Source: Treponema peruense (GTDB lineage Bacteria > Spirochaetota > Spirochaetia > Treponematales > Treponemataceae). From it: a DNA stretch of 64,000 nt. The stretch spans positions 2,542,001-2,606,000 of the forward strand of contig NZ_CP064936.1 in NCBI RefSeq assembly GCF_016117655.1, given 5' to 3'. The position numbers and the translations under genes are program-made. The notes under the pieces were generated by a model. That model was not told the DNA's origin, ran no database searches, and saw only the letters and a program-made list of their open reading frames with translations. Position 1 is the first letter of the stretch; each line of letters starts with the position of its first letter. Shown one piece after another: positions 47,495 to 56,716 of the stretch.

Positions 47495-48904
47495 ATGGAA
47501 GATTTCAATCAACAGATAATTCCGGCGGCTGCAGACAAGGAACGTTGGTTTGATACTACGGCGCTCCCTAAAATTCAGGAGGCTTACCGGCTTCACCTTT
47601 CATGTGTAAGGAATCTTTTTGACGCCCTCGTTAAGCGTTCGCTTATTACGCCCGACCCTTACAAAAATGACAAGAAAATTTCGGATATTACCCGCATAGA
47701 AGACACGGAATTCAATGATAATGAAAAATCCATTATTCTGGGAAAAAGACTGAGCGATTACGAAAGCCTGATTGACTTTGTATGCAACTACATGCGTTTT
47801 TCTATTTCGCAGCTGGGAATGGAAAAAATCCGCAAGCTTTTGGAATTGAACAATACCTTTGCATGGAACGCTTTGTCAGAAAATTCAGCCAAGCCGAATA
47901 CAAAGGCACTTGCAGCAGTTCTTACTTCCTTAAAAACAGGTGCCACACCTCTTACGCTCAGCCTCATCAAAGACAGCGTTGCAAAAACAGTAACCGCTTT
48001 TTCTGAAATAAACGCTACTCTCAAACAGCTGACTGAATTCCAGAAAGAGCGCTACAAAATTGATGTACGCAAAAATGTACTTGGTTCCGAACAGTTCAAT
48101 AAAGAAGCGGCCTATTCTTCGACAACTGCTTTTATCACCGAAACAAAGCGTCTCTTTGCATCGCTTATGCCCAAGCGTTCTTTTGTTGCCGACCTTATTG
48201 GGGAAATTGCAGCCGAAGAAACTGCGCCAGACAAAGAGGCTCGGCAGAAAAAACTTCTGGACATGATGACGGTTTCTGAAAACAAAGTTCAGAAAAAAGT
48301 AGAAAAGGTGAACACGCATGATATTCTTATGGAAGCCGTGCGCGTAATGGGTACACTTTCTGAAAGCTATGACCTTATTTTTGAAAAAATCTGCATTAAT
48401 CACGATGTACTTGAAAGCGAACACAATACACTCGGTGACAAATTCATGCGGTTTATAAGGAAACTCTTTGGCATAGCTGAGCCTCCGGTAGACTACGAGG
48501 TAATTCTTACCGACAAAAAAACAGAAGCCAAGCGCGGGGAAGTAATCCACTTCAAGGAATTCAAGGAAAGTCTTATGAAGCGCGCCAGATATTATGCTTC
48601 TTTTTCTGTAAGGCATACCCCGGGGTTTAACAGAATAAGTTCCCAGCCTGATGAAACGATCCTGGACTTTCTTAACAAGCATATTATAGAAAACAACCAT
48701 CTTCTTGCACTGCTGGGAGCGCTGGATGAATTTTTCAAGGATACCGTACACCAGAGCGACAGATCCAGAATAAAGGGAATTAAAATGGAACTTACGACGC
48801 TCAAAAATATTATGGTCAAGGTAAACCAGCACCGGGTTGAATATACTTCTTATATAGAAGAACAAAATCAGATGCGCAAACTGGGAATAATCGAAGGGGA
48901 ATAA
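47495..48904 (+). CDS. Conserved cytoplasmic protein, function unknown
   Basis: 469 residues, no signal peptide or membrane segment, mainly helical with long stretches rich in Lys and Glu; a coiled coil is likely around residues 230-270 and near the C-terminus (YTSYIEEQNQMRKLG). I recognise no domain. The start is the ATG after AAGGAAGG. The next gene follows its stop after one base, so they probably share a transcript. Confidence 0.8.
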   Translation: MEDFNQQIIPAAADKERWFDTTALPKIQEAYRLHLSCVRNLFDALVKRSLITPDPYKNDKKISDITRIEDTEFNDNEKSIILGKRLSDYESLIDFVCNYMRFSISQLGMEKIRKLLELNNTFAWNALSENSAKPNTKALAAVLTSLKTGATPLTLSLIKDSVAKTVTAFSEINATLKQLTEFQKERYKIDVRKNVLGSEQFNKEAAYSSTTAFITETKRLFASLMPKRSFVADLIGEIAAEETAPDKEARQKKLLDMMTVSENKVQKKVEKVNTHDILMEAVRVMGTLSESYDLIFEKICINHDVLESEHNTLGDKFMRFIRKLFGIAEPPVDYEVILTDKKTEAKRGEVIHFKEFKESLMKRARYYASFSVRHTPGFNRISSQPDETILDFLNKHIIENNHLLALLGALDEFFKDTVHQSDRSRIKGIKMELTTLKNIMVKVNQHRVEYTSYIEEQNQMRKLGIIEGE

Positions 48905-48905
48905 A

Positions 48906-50480
48906 ATGGCTGTTACGAAATTTTTCAAAACCGCACTTTTGGTGTGTGTCACCGCTGCACTTTCTTCATTTTCATTTGCACAGGAGTCTGAATCTGAAGA
49001 AAACCCGCTTTACAGGAATTTTGTAATCATTGATATTCCGCACACTTACGATTTGAACCCGCATACAGCAGCCTATGTTTCTGAAGCACAGATTTTTACA
49101 GCACTTTACGAAGGACTTTTTTCTTACCATCCTGTAACGCTTGAGCCCATTCCCGCAATATGTGAGTCATACAAAATTTCGCGTGACAAAAAAAGATGGA
49201 CTTTTACACTGCGCAAGGATGCAAAATTTAGCGACGGTATTGCCATAACCGCACAGACTTTCAGGGACTCGTGGATTAAACTTCTTTCAGAACATGGAGC
49301 CCCGTTCGCGTCTATGCTGGACTGCATTACGGGCGCAAAAGAATTCCGCATGGGAACAGGCACTGCAGAAGATGTGCGCATTGAAGTTAGGGATGACTTT
49401 ACTCTTGTAGTGCGCCTTGACGAACCGGCAGCCCATCTTCCCAAACTTCTGTGTCACCACGCATTTGCTGCCGTAAGTCCAGACAAAGATGCATTCAGCG
49501 GTGCCTTTGCAATTTCTTCATACACGCCGGGAAATCTTGTTCTTGCAAAAAATGAAAACTACCATTCCGCCGGGGAAGTAAAAATTCCGGGAATTACAAT
49601 TATCCAGAGCGATGACACGGCAGAAAACAGTTATCTTTTTAACACAGGACGCGCCGACTGGATTTCGGGAAACGCAGAAAGTGCTCAGATAATAAATCCG
49701 AATTCAATTCACGTATCTGCAGAATTCGGGACGACATATCTTTTCTTTAAAATAAAAAATTCACCATGGGACAAACCTGAATTCAGGAATGCACTTCTGG
49801 AAGCAATTCCGTATGACAAACTCAGGGCAAAGGCTTCTGTAAAAGCAACAACACTTGTCTACCCGCTTTCGGGCTATCCTGAAGTTAAAGGAATAGATGA
49901 CTACGATCCTGTAGATGCAGCCGAGCTTATGAAAGATGCACGTGCAAAATACGGAATTGAGGCCGGTGAAAAAATACCGCTTATTTTTGCGATTACGCCC
50001 GATGACTATGTAAAAGAATGGGCCGAACTTCTTAAAGCTGCTTGGGAACCGCTCGGAGTGGAACTTACCGTGCAGACCACGTCTTTTGAACGCTACAATC
50101 CTTCTATTGCAACATGGAACGCAGATTTGTTTACTTATTCGTGGATTGGTGACTTTGCAGACCCGCTTGCCTTTCTGGAACTTTTCAGGGGAGACTCGAC
50201 GCTTAACGTTGCAAATTATAAAAACCCTGACTATGACGCTCTTTTAAGTAAATCTGCCACTGCCGAAGACAGCACTGAACAATACAAATATCTTTCACGC
50301 GCGGAACAGCTTCTACTCGATGACGGAATGCTCATTCCTGTTTTACATGCAGTGAGTGTCCAGTACATTGATTTGAATTCCGTTGGCGGCTGGCAGACAA
50401 ATGCCCTGGATCTTCACCCGCTCAAATACATCTACTTGAAGCAGGCCCAGACCAGACTACCCAATCTTGTAAGAAAATAA
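48906..50480 (+). CDS. Oligopeptide ABC transporter substrate-binding protein
   Basis: 524 residues, OppA/DppA type (SBP_bac_5). Signal peptide to about residue 25 (LSSFSFAQ), no lipobox. Family marks: DLNPHTAAYVSEAQIFTALYEGL shown as DLNPHTA and ALYEGLFSYHP, then WTFTLRKDAKFSDG, and the C-terminal DPLAFLELFRGDSTLNVANY. No permease or ATPase genes are adjacent, so it is an orphan binding protein or serves a distant transporter. Confidence 0.9.
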   Translation: MAVTKFFKTALLVCVTAALSSFSFAQESESEENPLYRNFVIIDIPHTYDLNPHTAAYVSEAQIFTALYEGLFSYHPVTLEPIPAICESYKISRDKKRWTFTLRKDAKFSDGIAITAQTFRDSWIKLLSEHGAPFASMLDCITGAKEFRMGTGTAEDVRIEVRDDFTLVVRLDEPAAHLPKLLCHHAFAAVSPDKDAFSGAFAISSYTPGNLVLAKNENYHSAGEVKIPGITIIQSDDTAENSYLFNTGRADWISGNAESAQIINPNSIHVSAEFGTTYLFFKIKNSPWDKPEFRNALLEAIPYDKLRAKASVKATTLVYPLSGYPEVKGIDDYDPVDAAELMKDARAKYGIEAGEKIPLIFAITPDDYVKEWAELLKAAWEPLGVELTVQTTSFERYNPSIATWNADLFTYSWIGDFADPLAFLELFRGDSTLNVANYKNPDYDALLSKSATAEDSTEQYKYLSRAEQLLLDDGMLIPVLHAVSVQYIDLNSVGGWQTNALDLHPLKYIYLKQAQTRLPNLVRK

Positions 50481-50502
50481 TCTGTCCGGTGGGGCTGCCT
50501 GT

Positions 50503-51669
50503 TCAGTTTGAAGATGCGATTCCCGCCGAGTTTATAAGGTCCATTACTTCCGAAAGACCTACGCTTATAAAGCCTGCACGGCCTGTTTTAAAGAAACTGG
50601 TTTCTTCCCAGGCAACATAAAGCATGCCGTCTGCAACCGCAAATTCACCGTAGCAAAAACCGGCGGGCAGTTTTGGGAGCCTGAACGCGGCTTGCTGTGC
50701 AGCTGAATCTTTTTTTATGTAAACTGTTCCGTCAGAAAAAACAGCCGCAGTATATTGTTCCACAGGAATTCTGGCCGCCTTTGCGTTAAGTGTAATTCCG
50801 CCGCTGCCCTGCTGAAAGTAATTTACGGGCGAAGTTCCAGAGTTATCGCGCCAGGATACATAGAAAGAAAATTCTTCAGGTATCGGAGACAGTAGCTCTG
50901 CAAGGCCCGCCGGCGCGGCATCGAATAACAAAGGAAGGTTTATTTTTCTGTACTGTGCTTCTGTGCACGGAGAAAAAATGAAAGTTTCATAAGAGAGCGC
51001 CGGCGACAGTTCTGTAAGTGCGACTGGCGGCTCCCAGAAAAAATATGAAAAAGAAACCTTTCCGGCTTCCGTTTTTTTTACAGAACAACTCCATGTTGTT
51101 CCGTTCCAGAAGAATCCTGTTATCTGGTCGGCCGGCAACAGTCCAAGATTTTCGTAGGTCACAAGTGGAAAAAACATCCCCGATTCAGGATTGAACTCTA
51201 CAAGAAAAGGTCTTGAAGCATTAGAAGAAGAAGCTGCCACTTCGTTAAAAAATGTACTCCGGTACAGGTTAAAGACGGGTTTTCCGGCGCTGAACACAAG
51301 TGAGCCGGCGCTGTATTCTGAAAAAAAGGAAACATCTTTATAAAGATGCGGGCCGTCACTTTCAAAAGAAAGAATTCCCAGTTTGTTTACAACGGCATAG
51401 GAGTGCGCCCCGGAGTTTTCGCTTACTGATGACGCTGCGCTCGAAATGCGTCTTGCTTCTGTCCACGGGCATTCTGCGGTTTTTGGTGCATTCTGCGGAA
51501 GATCTGTTTTTTCAAAACCGTCGGCTGTAAAATAATACCAGATATGGTTTTTTACAGAAAGCTTTGCAGGAGGCTGCTGTTCCGAACCTGATTTTTTTGA
51601 AGAACATGAAACAGCAGTCAGGGTAAATATAAAAACCGCAATAAATACAAAATAGGTTTTCTTGAACAT
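50503..51669 (-). CDS. Putative lipoprotein, function unknown
   Basis: 388 residues from the ATG at 51669; lipobox LTAVSC gives Cys22. The mature part is rich in aromatic and small residues with repeated short motifs and could be a beta-propeller-like fold, but no family is recognised. An alternative TTG start at 51717 has AAGGA upstream and would add 16 residues before the signal peptide. If the ATG is right, the TATAAT ending 6 bases before it suggests a leaderless message. Confidence 0.75.
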   Translation of the reverse strand: MFKKTYFVFIAVFIFTLTAVSCSSKKSGSEQQPPAKLSVKNHIWYYFTADGFEKTDLPQNAPKTAECPWTEARRISSAASSVSENSGAHSYAVVNKLGILSFESDGPHLYKDVSFFSEYSAGSLVFSAGKPVFNLYRSTFFNEVAASSSNASRPFLVEFNPESGMFFPLVTYENLGLLPADQITGFFWNGTTWSCSVKKTEAGKVSFSYFFWEPPVALTELSPALSYETFIFSPCTEAQYRKINLPLLFDAAPAGLAELLSPIPEEFSFYVSWRDNSGTSPVNYFQQGSGGITLNAKAARIPVEQYTAAVFSDGTVYIKKDSAAQQAAFRLPKLPAGFCYGEFAVADGMLYVAWEETSFFKTGRAGFISVGLSEVMDLINSAGIASSN

Positions 51670-51675
51670 GCGGTC

Positions 51676-51681
51676 ATTATA
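51676..51681 (-). promoter_or_regulatory. -10 box next to the start of the lipoprotein gene at 51669
   Basis: Minus-strand TATAAT at 51676-51681, 6 bases before the ATG. The -35 region (TTTTAA at 17 bases) is poor. It lies in the end region of the upstream gene. Confidence 0.4.
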
Positions 51682-51709
51682 CACTTGAAGGAAAAAAGTT
51701 AAAAGCACG

Positions 51710-52216
51710 TCATTCAAGCATCCTTATGTCTGACAGTTTGAATGTTCCCGAAGCGATGGACTGGACAAGATGGTTTTTATCAAGATTCCACGGATTTTCG
51801 TACTTTCGGCATTCTGTCATGAGGCGCTGCCAGTTGAAGTAATTAAGATATTCTTTTACCTGGGCAGCGTTTTCTTTAGAGGAAAGGTTTATGAGCGTGT
51901 AAAAAACATCTGCAGCGAAACCGTCCTGCGCGTTAAGTATTGTTGTGCATGGATAAATTGCGCCCAGAGGAAATGCAGATCCGTCTGTGTAGGCAAGAAC
52001 TGCTGTAAACGCATTCGGCTGAAGTTCAAGCTCGAAGTCATAGTCATCGGCAGCCAGATAAAGAGGTTTTCCGGGGACCTCAGAAGATAGAATCTTCCAC
52101 CCGCCGGTATTTTTTGAGGCAGGCGAAATTGAAAACTCAACGGACTCAGTGGTTTTCCAGAATTCACAGGAAGACAGCACGAGTGACAGACACAATATAT
52201 AAATTAACTTTCTCAT
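51710..52216 (-). CDS. Small putative lipoprotein, function unknown
   Basis: 168 residues; lipobox LVLSSC gives Cys17. No family recognised. No Shine-Dalgarno site is seen; instead the ATG lies in the loop of a 16-base inverted repeat (52187-52234). Its stop overlaps the upstream TTG option of the next lipoprotein gene. It follows the MscS gene on the same strand. Confidence 0.75.
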   Translation of the reverse strand: MRKLIYILCLSLVLSSCEFWKTTESVEFSISPASKNTGGWKILSSEVPGKPLYLAADDYDFELELQPNAFTAVLAYTDGSAFPLGAIYPCTTILNAQDGFAADVFYTLINLSSKENAAQVKEYLNYFNWQRLMTECRKYENPWNLDKNHLVQSIASGTFKLSDIRMLE

Positions 52217-52234
52217 GCTTATATATTGTGTCTG
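52187..52234 (-). repeat. 16-base perfect inverted repeat around a start codon
   Basis: Arms CAGACACAATATATAA (52187-52202) and TTATATATTGTGTCTG (52219-52234) with a 16-base loop that contains the ATG of the lipoprotein gene. One arm is coding (residues 6-11). In RNA this would hide the codons after the start and the bases before it. Confidence 0.8.
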
Positions 52235-52266
52235 ACTTTTTATTTCAGCAAAAAAATGAAAAATTT

Positions 52267-53274
52267 TTATGCTTTTGTACTCTTTTTTGCAGCCGCACGT
52301 GCTGTTGTTTTTCTTGTTGTCTTTGATTCAGTTTTGTCAGTTGTTTTTGCAGTTACTTTTTCTGCTGCTTTTGCTACCGGAGCCGGAGTTCCGCTTTTGT
52401 CATCAACAATCTTTATGTCGTAGCGTGTGTACGGAATTTGCACATTGTTTTCATTACAGAGTTTTACTACATTAATGTAAACATCGTTCTTTGTCTGAAT
52501 AAGATCTGCACCGTCAAACCAGACTGCAAGTTTTAAATTTACAGCATCGCCGAATCCGTCGTAGAAAACAGAAGGTGCCGGGTCTTTTAAAACTGTAGGA
52601 CAGTATTCCGGAACTTTTGCAATTACTTCAAGTGCGTGGGCAAGATCTGTTTCATAACTGATTGGAATCTCAAAAAGAAAGCGCCTTATTCCAAAGTGGC
52701 TGTAATTCATAAGATTGCTGTTAATCACTACGCTGTTCGGAATGCGGATCATCTGGTTGTCTGGAGTATGAATCTTTACACTCAGAAGGCCTACAGAGTC
52801 GACTGTTCCGCTTACGCCACCTACAGAAATAAAGTCGCCTATCTTCATTGCACGCTCGCTGAGTACGAACATTCCACTTATGAAATTGCTTACACTTGTC
52901 TGTGCTGCAAAACCAATTGCAAGTCCTGCAACACCGGCTGCTCCCCATACTGCTTTAAAATTTATTCCGAAGAGGCTTAAAATGTACATTCCAATTATCA
53001 CGTAGAAAACATAACTGATAATCTTGTTGATAAGCATTGAAGTGTGTACTTCAAACTTTGATGAAGTCTGGCGGAACACTAGCTTTTTGATAATTCTGTA
53101 AACAATGTACATAAGTACAATGGTTATAAGGTTTGCTACAACCTTCGCAAGATTTCCCCATGTCAGATACCTGGAAAATTCGTCCAGATGCAGAAGATTG
53201 CGTGCCTGTTCAGTGACGCCCTCCCCCACCGCCTTTACAGCCTCTGTTGCCGAATTGATTGTTTCTTCTTCCAT
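52267..53274 (-). CDS. mscS: MscS-family mechanosensitive channel
   Basis: Releases solutes when the membrane is stretched. 335 residues: three membrane segments in residues 40-140, the pore helix with AAGVAGLAIGFAAQTSVSNFISG cut to LAIGFAAQTSVSNFISG, then the beta domain IGDFISVGGVSGTVDSVGL. The last 40 residues are a Lys/Thr/Ala-rich tail that is not part of the family core. GGAGG is 12 bases before the ATG, rather far. Confidence 0.92.
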   Translation of the reverse strand: MEEETINSATEAVKAVGEGVTEQARNLLHLDEFSRYLTWGNLAKVVANLITIVLMYIVYRIIKKLVFRQTSSKFEVHTSMLINKIISYVFYVIIGMYILSLFGINFKAVWGAAGVAGLAIGFAAQTSVSNFISGMFVLSERAMKIGDFISVGGVSGTVDSVGLLSVKIHTPDNQMIRIPNSVVINSNLMNYSHFGIRRFLFEIPISYETDLAHALEVIAKVPEYCPTVLKDPAPSVFYDGFGDAVNLKLAVWFDGADLIQTKNDVYINVVKLCNENNVQIPYTRYDIKIVDDKSGTPAPVAKAAEKVTAKTTDKTESKTTRKTTARAAAKKSTKA

Positions 53275-53299
53275 CTTACGTTTCTACCTCCTGGTGGAA

Positions 53300-54256
53300 C
53301 TATTTTCTTATCTTGGATAGATATTCGCTTTCTTCCATTTTGGCAGATTTTACTGCATCGAGAATTGCTTCTGAGAGGACTCGGCATGCCAAAGTTCCGG
53401 CCAGGTCAGGATTTGATTTTACGTTACCGGTCGAGACAGCATAAATTGTATCACCGTCACCGCTTGTTCCGACAGGATTAATGCTTCTTCCCAAAGCAGA
53501 ACGTGTCATTGCCGCAATTTTGCACATCTGCTGCTGGGTAAAATCGCCGTTTGTAATTACAGCACCGATTGTTGTATTTGTTCCGGCTGTAATTTTTTTC
53601 TGGGCACAATACAACTCTTCTTCAAGACTTGCAAATTCTTTTCTGTCGGCAGTAAGAAGTCCTGCGACTTTTGTTCCATTCCTGTAGTCAAAAATATCTC
53701 CCAGCGCATTTACTATGACCACAGCACCCATTTTCAATTCACCAAGCTGAACAGCGTAATAACCGATTCCTGCTTTCTGTGAGCGTGACATTCCGTACAG
53801 TTTGCCTACAGAAGCTCCTGTTCCGCCGCCGATATTTCCAGAAACCGCGCGGTTGTTTACTGAATCGGCACAAGCTTTATAACCCATATCAAAATCTGGT
53901 CTTACCGAAGAACTTCCTATTCCAAGGTCAAAAATGCATGACTGCGGAACTATCGGCACAACTATATCACCCAAGTGATAGCCCATATTGTGTTCTTCGA
54001 GATATGCCATTGCTCCGGCCGACGCTGCAAGACCGTATGCAGAACCTCCCGAAAGCAGAAGTGCCGTTATTGACTGCGGATTTGCCAGCGGACTGAACAG
54101 AAAAGACTCGCGCGCTGCAGGACCGCCGCCGCTTATATCTATTCCGGCTACATTCGGGCCGTCAAAAACAAGGGCTGTTACTCCTGTCATCGCGTCGTAA
54201 TTCTGCGCGTTTCCTACTTTGAAACCGCCGATTTGTGTAAATTCAATTCTGTGCAT
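53300..54256 (-). CDS. P1-family peptidase (DmpA/NylC type)
   Basis: 318 residues of the S58/P1 family, whose members self-cleave to expose an N-terminal nucleophile and act as aminopeptidases, D-esterases or oligomer hydrolases. The cleavage site is seen as GTNTTIGAVITN with Asn227-Thr228. GGSAYGLAASAGAM and SGNIGGGTGASVGKLYG are family blocks. Cytoplasmic. The start overlaps the end of coaBC by 14 bases. Substrate unknown. Confidence 0.92.
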   Translation of the reverse strand: MHRIEFTQIGGFKVGNAQNYDAMTGVTALVFDGPNVAGIDISGGGPAARESFLFSPLANPQSITALLLSGGSAYGLAASAGAMAYLEEHNMGYHLGDIVVPIVPQSCIFDLGIGSSSVRPDFDMGYKACADSVNNRAVSGNIGGGTGASVGKLYGMSRSQKAGIGYYAVQLGELKMGAVVIVNALGDIFDYRNGTKVAGLLTADRKEFASLEEELYCAQKKITAGTNTTIGAVITNGDFTQQQMCKIAAMTRSALGRSINPVGTSGDGDTIYAVSTGNVKSNPDLAGTLACRVLSEAILDAVKSAKMEESEYLSKIRK

Positions 54257-55436
54257 TTTTTATTTCATCCAGTATTCTGTGGGCTGCTTCTGTTTTGCTC
54301 ATAAGTGGAAGTTCCGTAGTTGAATCTTTTGTAATGAGCGTTATTACATTTGTTTCTGTTCCGAAACCGGCACCGGCTGTTTTAAGACAATTGGCGGCAA
54401 TCATGTCCAGATTTTTGCGCTCCAGTTTGGAACGGGAATTCTGTATAAGATTTTCTGTTTCCATCGAAAAGCCACATAAAAACTGCCCTCTTTTTTTGTT
54501 TGCGCCAAGATATGCCAGAATGTCATCTGTACGTTCAAGCTGAATGGAAAGATTGCCGTCTGTTTTTTTCATTTTCTGTTCGTAAACATCTGTCGGTCTG
54601 TAATCTGCAACTGCAGCTGCTTTTATTACAATATCTGCCCCGCTGAATTCAGTGCGCACGACTTCAAACATTTGGGCGGCTGATTCAACATGAATGATTT
54701 TTACAAACGGCGGCGGTTCCAGCGCAACAGGTCCCGAAACAAGCGTTACTTCTGCCCCACGGTCGGCGGCGGCTTTTGCAACGGCATAACCCATTTTTCC
54801 CGTAGAGCGGTTGCTTACAAAACGCACGGGATCCAGTTTTTCACGCGTTGGTCCTGCAGTAACAAGAATGCGCTTTCCCGCAAAATCTTTTTCGTAACCG
54901 ATTTCGTGTTCTATCTGCGCAAACAGGAATTCACATTCCGGCATCTTTCCGCGGCCAACATCACCGCAGGCGAGCATTCCCTCTGCCGGAAGCACAACCT
55001 TCATCCCGAAGCGGCGGCATTTTTCCAGATTATCCTGCGTTATGGGATTGTCAAACATTGCCGTATTCATTGCAGGACATATTATTTTGGGACAGGCCGC
55101 CGCAAGAAATGTTGTTGTAAGCATGTCATCGGCGAGCCCGTTCGCAAGTTTTGCTATTGTATCTGCACTGGCCGGAGCTACTATGAAAACAGATGCAGCC
55201 TTTGCAAGAGAAACGTGGGAAACCTTGAACTCAAAGTTGCGGTCAAAGGTATCTACAAGACATTTGTGTCCCGTAAGGGTCTCAAAAGTTATTGGATTAA
55301 TTATGTTTACGGCATTGGGTGTCATTATAACGCGTACATCTGCGCCGGCTTTGACCAGCATACTCGCAAGAGACGCGGCCTTATACGCAGCGATACTTGC
55401 CGTTACACCAAGAATTACTGTTTTTCCTTTAAGCAT
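54243..55436 (-). CDS. coaBC: CoaBC: phosphopantothenoylcysteine synthetase/decarboxylase
   Basis: Two steps of coenzyme A synthesis in one chain. 397 residues: the N-terminal flavoprotein CoaC part with LGVTASIAAYKAASL, the active-site SHVSLAK and the ICPAMNTAMFDNP motif, and the C-terminal CoaB part with ILVTAGPTREKLDPVRFVSN shown as TAGPTREKLDPVRF and the KKTDG lysines. Promoter TTGTCA-17-TATAAT ends 6 bases before the ATG and no Shine-Dalgarno site is seen. Confidence 0.96.
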   Translation of the reverse strand: MLKGKTVILGVTASIAAYKAASLASMLVKAGADVRVIMTPNAVNIINPITFETLTGHKCLVDTFDRNFEFKVSHVSLAKAASVFIVAPASADTIAKLANGLADDMLTTTFLAAACPKIICPAMNTAMFDNPITQDNLEKCRRFGMKVVLPAEGMLACGDVGRGKMPECEFLFAQIEHEIGYEKDFAGKRILVTAGPTREKLDPVRFVSNRSTGKMGYAVAKAAADRGAEVTLVSGPVALEPPPFVKIIHVESAAQMFEVVRTEFSGADIVIKAAAVADYRPTDVYEQKMKKTDGNLSIQLERTDDILAYLGANKKRGQFLCGFSMETENLIQNSRSKLERKNLDMIAANCLKTAGAGFGTETNVITLITKDSTTELPLMSKTEAAHRILDEIKNAQN

Positions 55437-55442
55437 GCGTAT

Positions 55443-55493
55443 ATTATAACTGTGACGTCCAATACTGACAATAGAAGTTTTTCGTGCTATAAT
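55443..55493. promoter_or_regulatory. Divergent back-to-back promoters with overlapping -35 boxes
   Basis: + strand: CTGACA (55465-55470), 17 bases, TATAAT (55488-55493), 7 bases, ATG at 55501. Minus strand: TTGTCA (55466-55471), 17 bases, TATAAT (55443-55448), 6 bases, ATG of coaBC at 55436. The two -35 boxes share five bases, so only one polymerase can bind at a time. Confidence 0.8.
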
Positions 55494-55500
55494 TCAAATT

Positions 55501-56700
55501 ATGAAACATCCTGCAGCTTTTCTTTTTTTAGGCATAATTTTTTCTCAGTTCGTAGCGGCACAGAATTCAACTGTCGAAACGCGCATTCAATATATAGAAG
55601 ATTTAAAGATAAAAATTACGGCAGATCCTCAGTCTGAATCAAAAGAGGCATTGAATTCAGCATACAAATCGCTAGAAGCATCAGAATACATGGAAAATTC
55701 ACTTGACGGGCAGCTTGAACTTGTCATCGGTGATTATGATACACAAAAAGCAGTCTGGCCCCTTACAGTTTCGATGCAGACTCTCGGCCACAAAGATGCA
55801 GTAAAAATAGAATACGATTTGCCATATTCTGATGTTATAGAAAAGAAATATGTTCTTCCCGAACAGATGACAGAGCGCCAGTTAAGGGACTATGAATTCA
55901 ATGTTGAATATTACGACGCACTTTTCAGAAAAGACAGTTCTGTTCTCTATGCCGAACTTTATTTTACGGTAACCCACTGGCTGTCGGCCTCAGAATACAG
56001 AATAAAACCTGTTGAATGCAGAATATACAAAAATGAAAAGCGCGCAAAAGAAATTCTTACGCTGAATTCCGCACAGATGCAAAGCCGCACGTTCGTTATG
56101 TCCCCGCAGATTGATGTACGTTCCGCAGAAGAATACCAGGCCGACATCGCAAGGGTACACACAGCTTTGGAAAGTGAAAAACTTGCACAACCGCAGCCGC
56201 AGAAAGAAAGTGAAACTGAATATACAGAAGAAAAAGAACAGAAAGGACGCCTCTCATTTTATGTAACTACCGGAATGGAACCGGCCGATCTTGATTTTTC
56301 TGATTTTGACATTAAGGAAAATCCGCTGGACAGCATTGACGGTTATCTTACATGGGGAATGGGCAAAAACTTTTTTACCGGCCTCAATATCGGTTATGAC
56401 ATCAATTCGCTTTACAAATCTTCAATTTATTCCGTAGGTGTACTTTTTGGCGGTAATCTGAATATAGGCAGCCACTTCAGACCTTATGCAGACACAAAAG
56501 TTTCTGTCAGAACAGACAATGCGGTTATTTTAAAAGCCGGCGGCGGTTTTGACATTATAATGGGAAACTTTATGCTGAATATTGACTACGGCTACAACTG
56601 GAAACTCAATGACTTTGAAAGCATATTCGGCTCCGGTGATTCAGACGTGCAGATTACAAACTTTCATGCATTTTCTATCGGTGCAGGATTTACCTGGTAA
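55501..56700 (+). CDS. Putative outer-membrane beta-barrel protein
   Basis: 399 residues: signal peptide to about residue 20 (FSQFVAAQ), a periplasmic-looking domain to about 230, a Gln/Glu/Lys linker, then an amphipathic beta region from about 250 (LSFYVTTGMEP, FFTGLNIGYDINSLY, MLNIDYGYNW) that ends with the aromatic SIGAGFTW, as in outer-membrane barrels. Specific family not recognised. Divergent from coaBC and probably leaderless. Confidence 0.8.
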   Translation: MKHPAAFLFLGIIFSQFVAAQNSTVETRIQYIEDLKIKITADPQSESKEALNSAYKSLEASEYMENSLDGQLELVIGDYDTQKAVWPLTVSMQTLGHKDAVKIEYDLPYSDVIEKKYVLPEQMTERQLRDYEFNVEYYDALFRKDSSVLYAELYFTVTHWLSASEYRIKPVECRIYKNEKRAKEILTLNSAQMQSRTFVMSPQIDVRSAEEYQADIARVHTALESEKLAQPQPQKESETEYTEEKEQKGRLSFYVTTGMEPADLDFSDFDIKENPLDSIDGYLTWGMGKNFFTGLNIGYDINSLYKSSIYSVGVLFGGNLNIGSHFRPYADTKVSVRTDNAVILKAGGGFDIIMGNFMLNIDYGYNWKLNDFESIFGSGDSDVQITNFHAFSIGAGFTW

Positions 56701-56716
56701 AGCTGATTTTCATAAC

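Noticed and set aside
47930-48952. 340-codon open frame on the minus strand, antisense to the gene at 47495
   Set aside because: It lies wholly over a better frame with a ribosome site and normal codon use; its protein is rich in Phe, Tyr and Cys in the way antisense shadows are.
54690-55637. 315-codon + strand frame over coaBC
   Set aside because: Antisense to a certain gene; Arg/Lys/Cys-rich with no family match.
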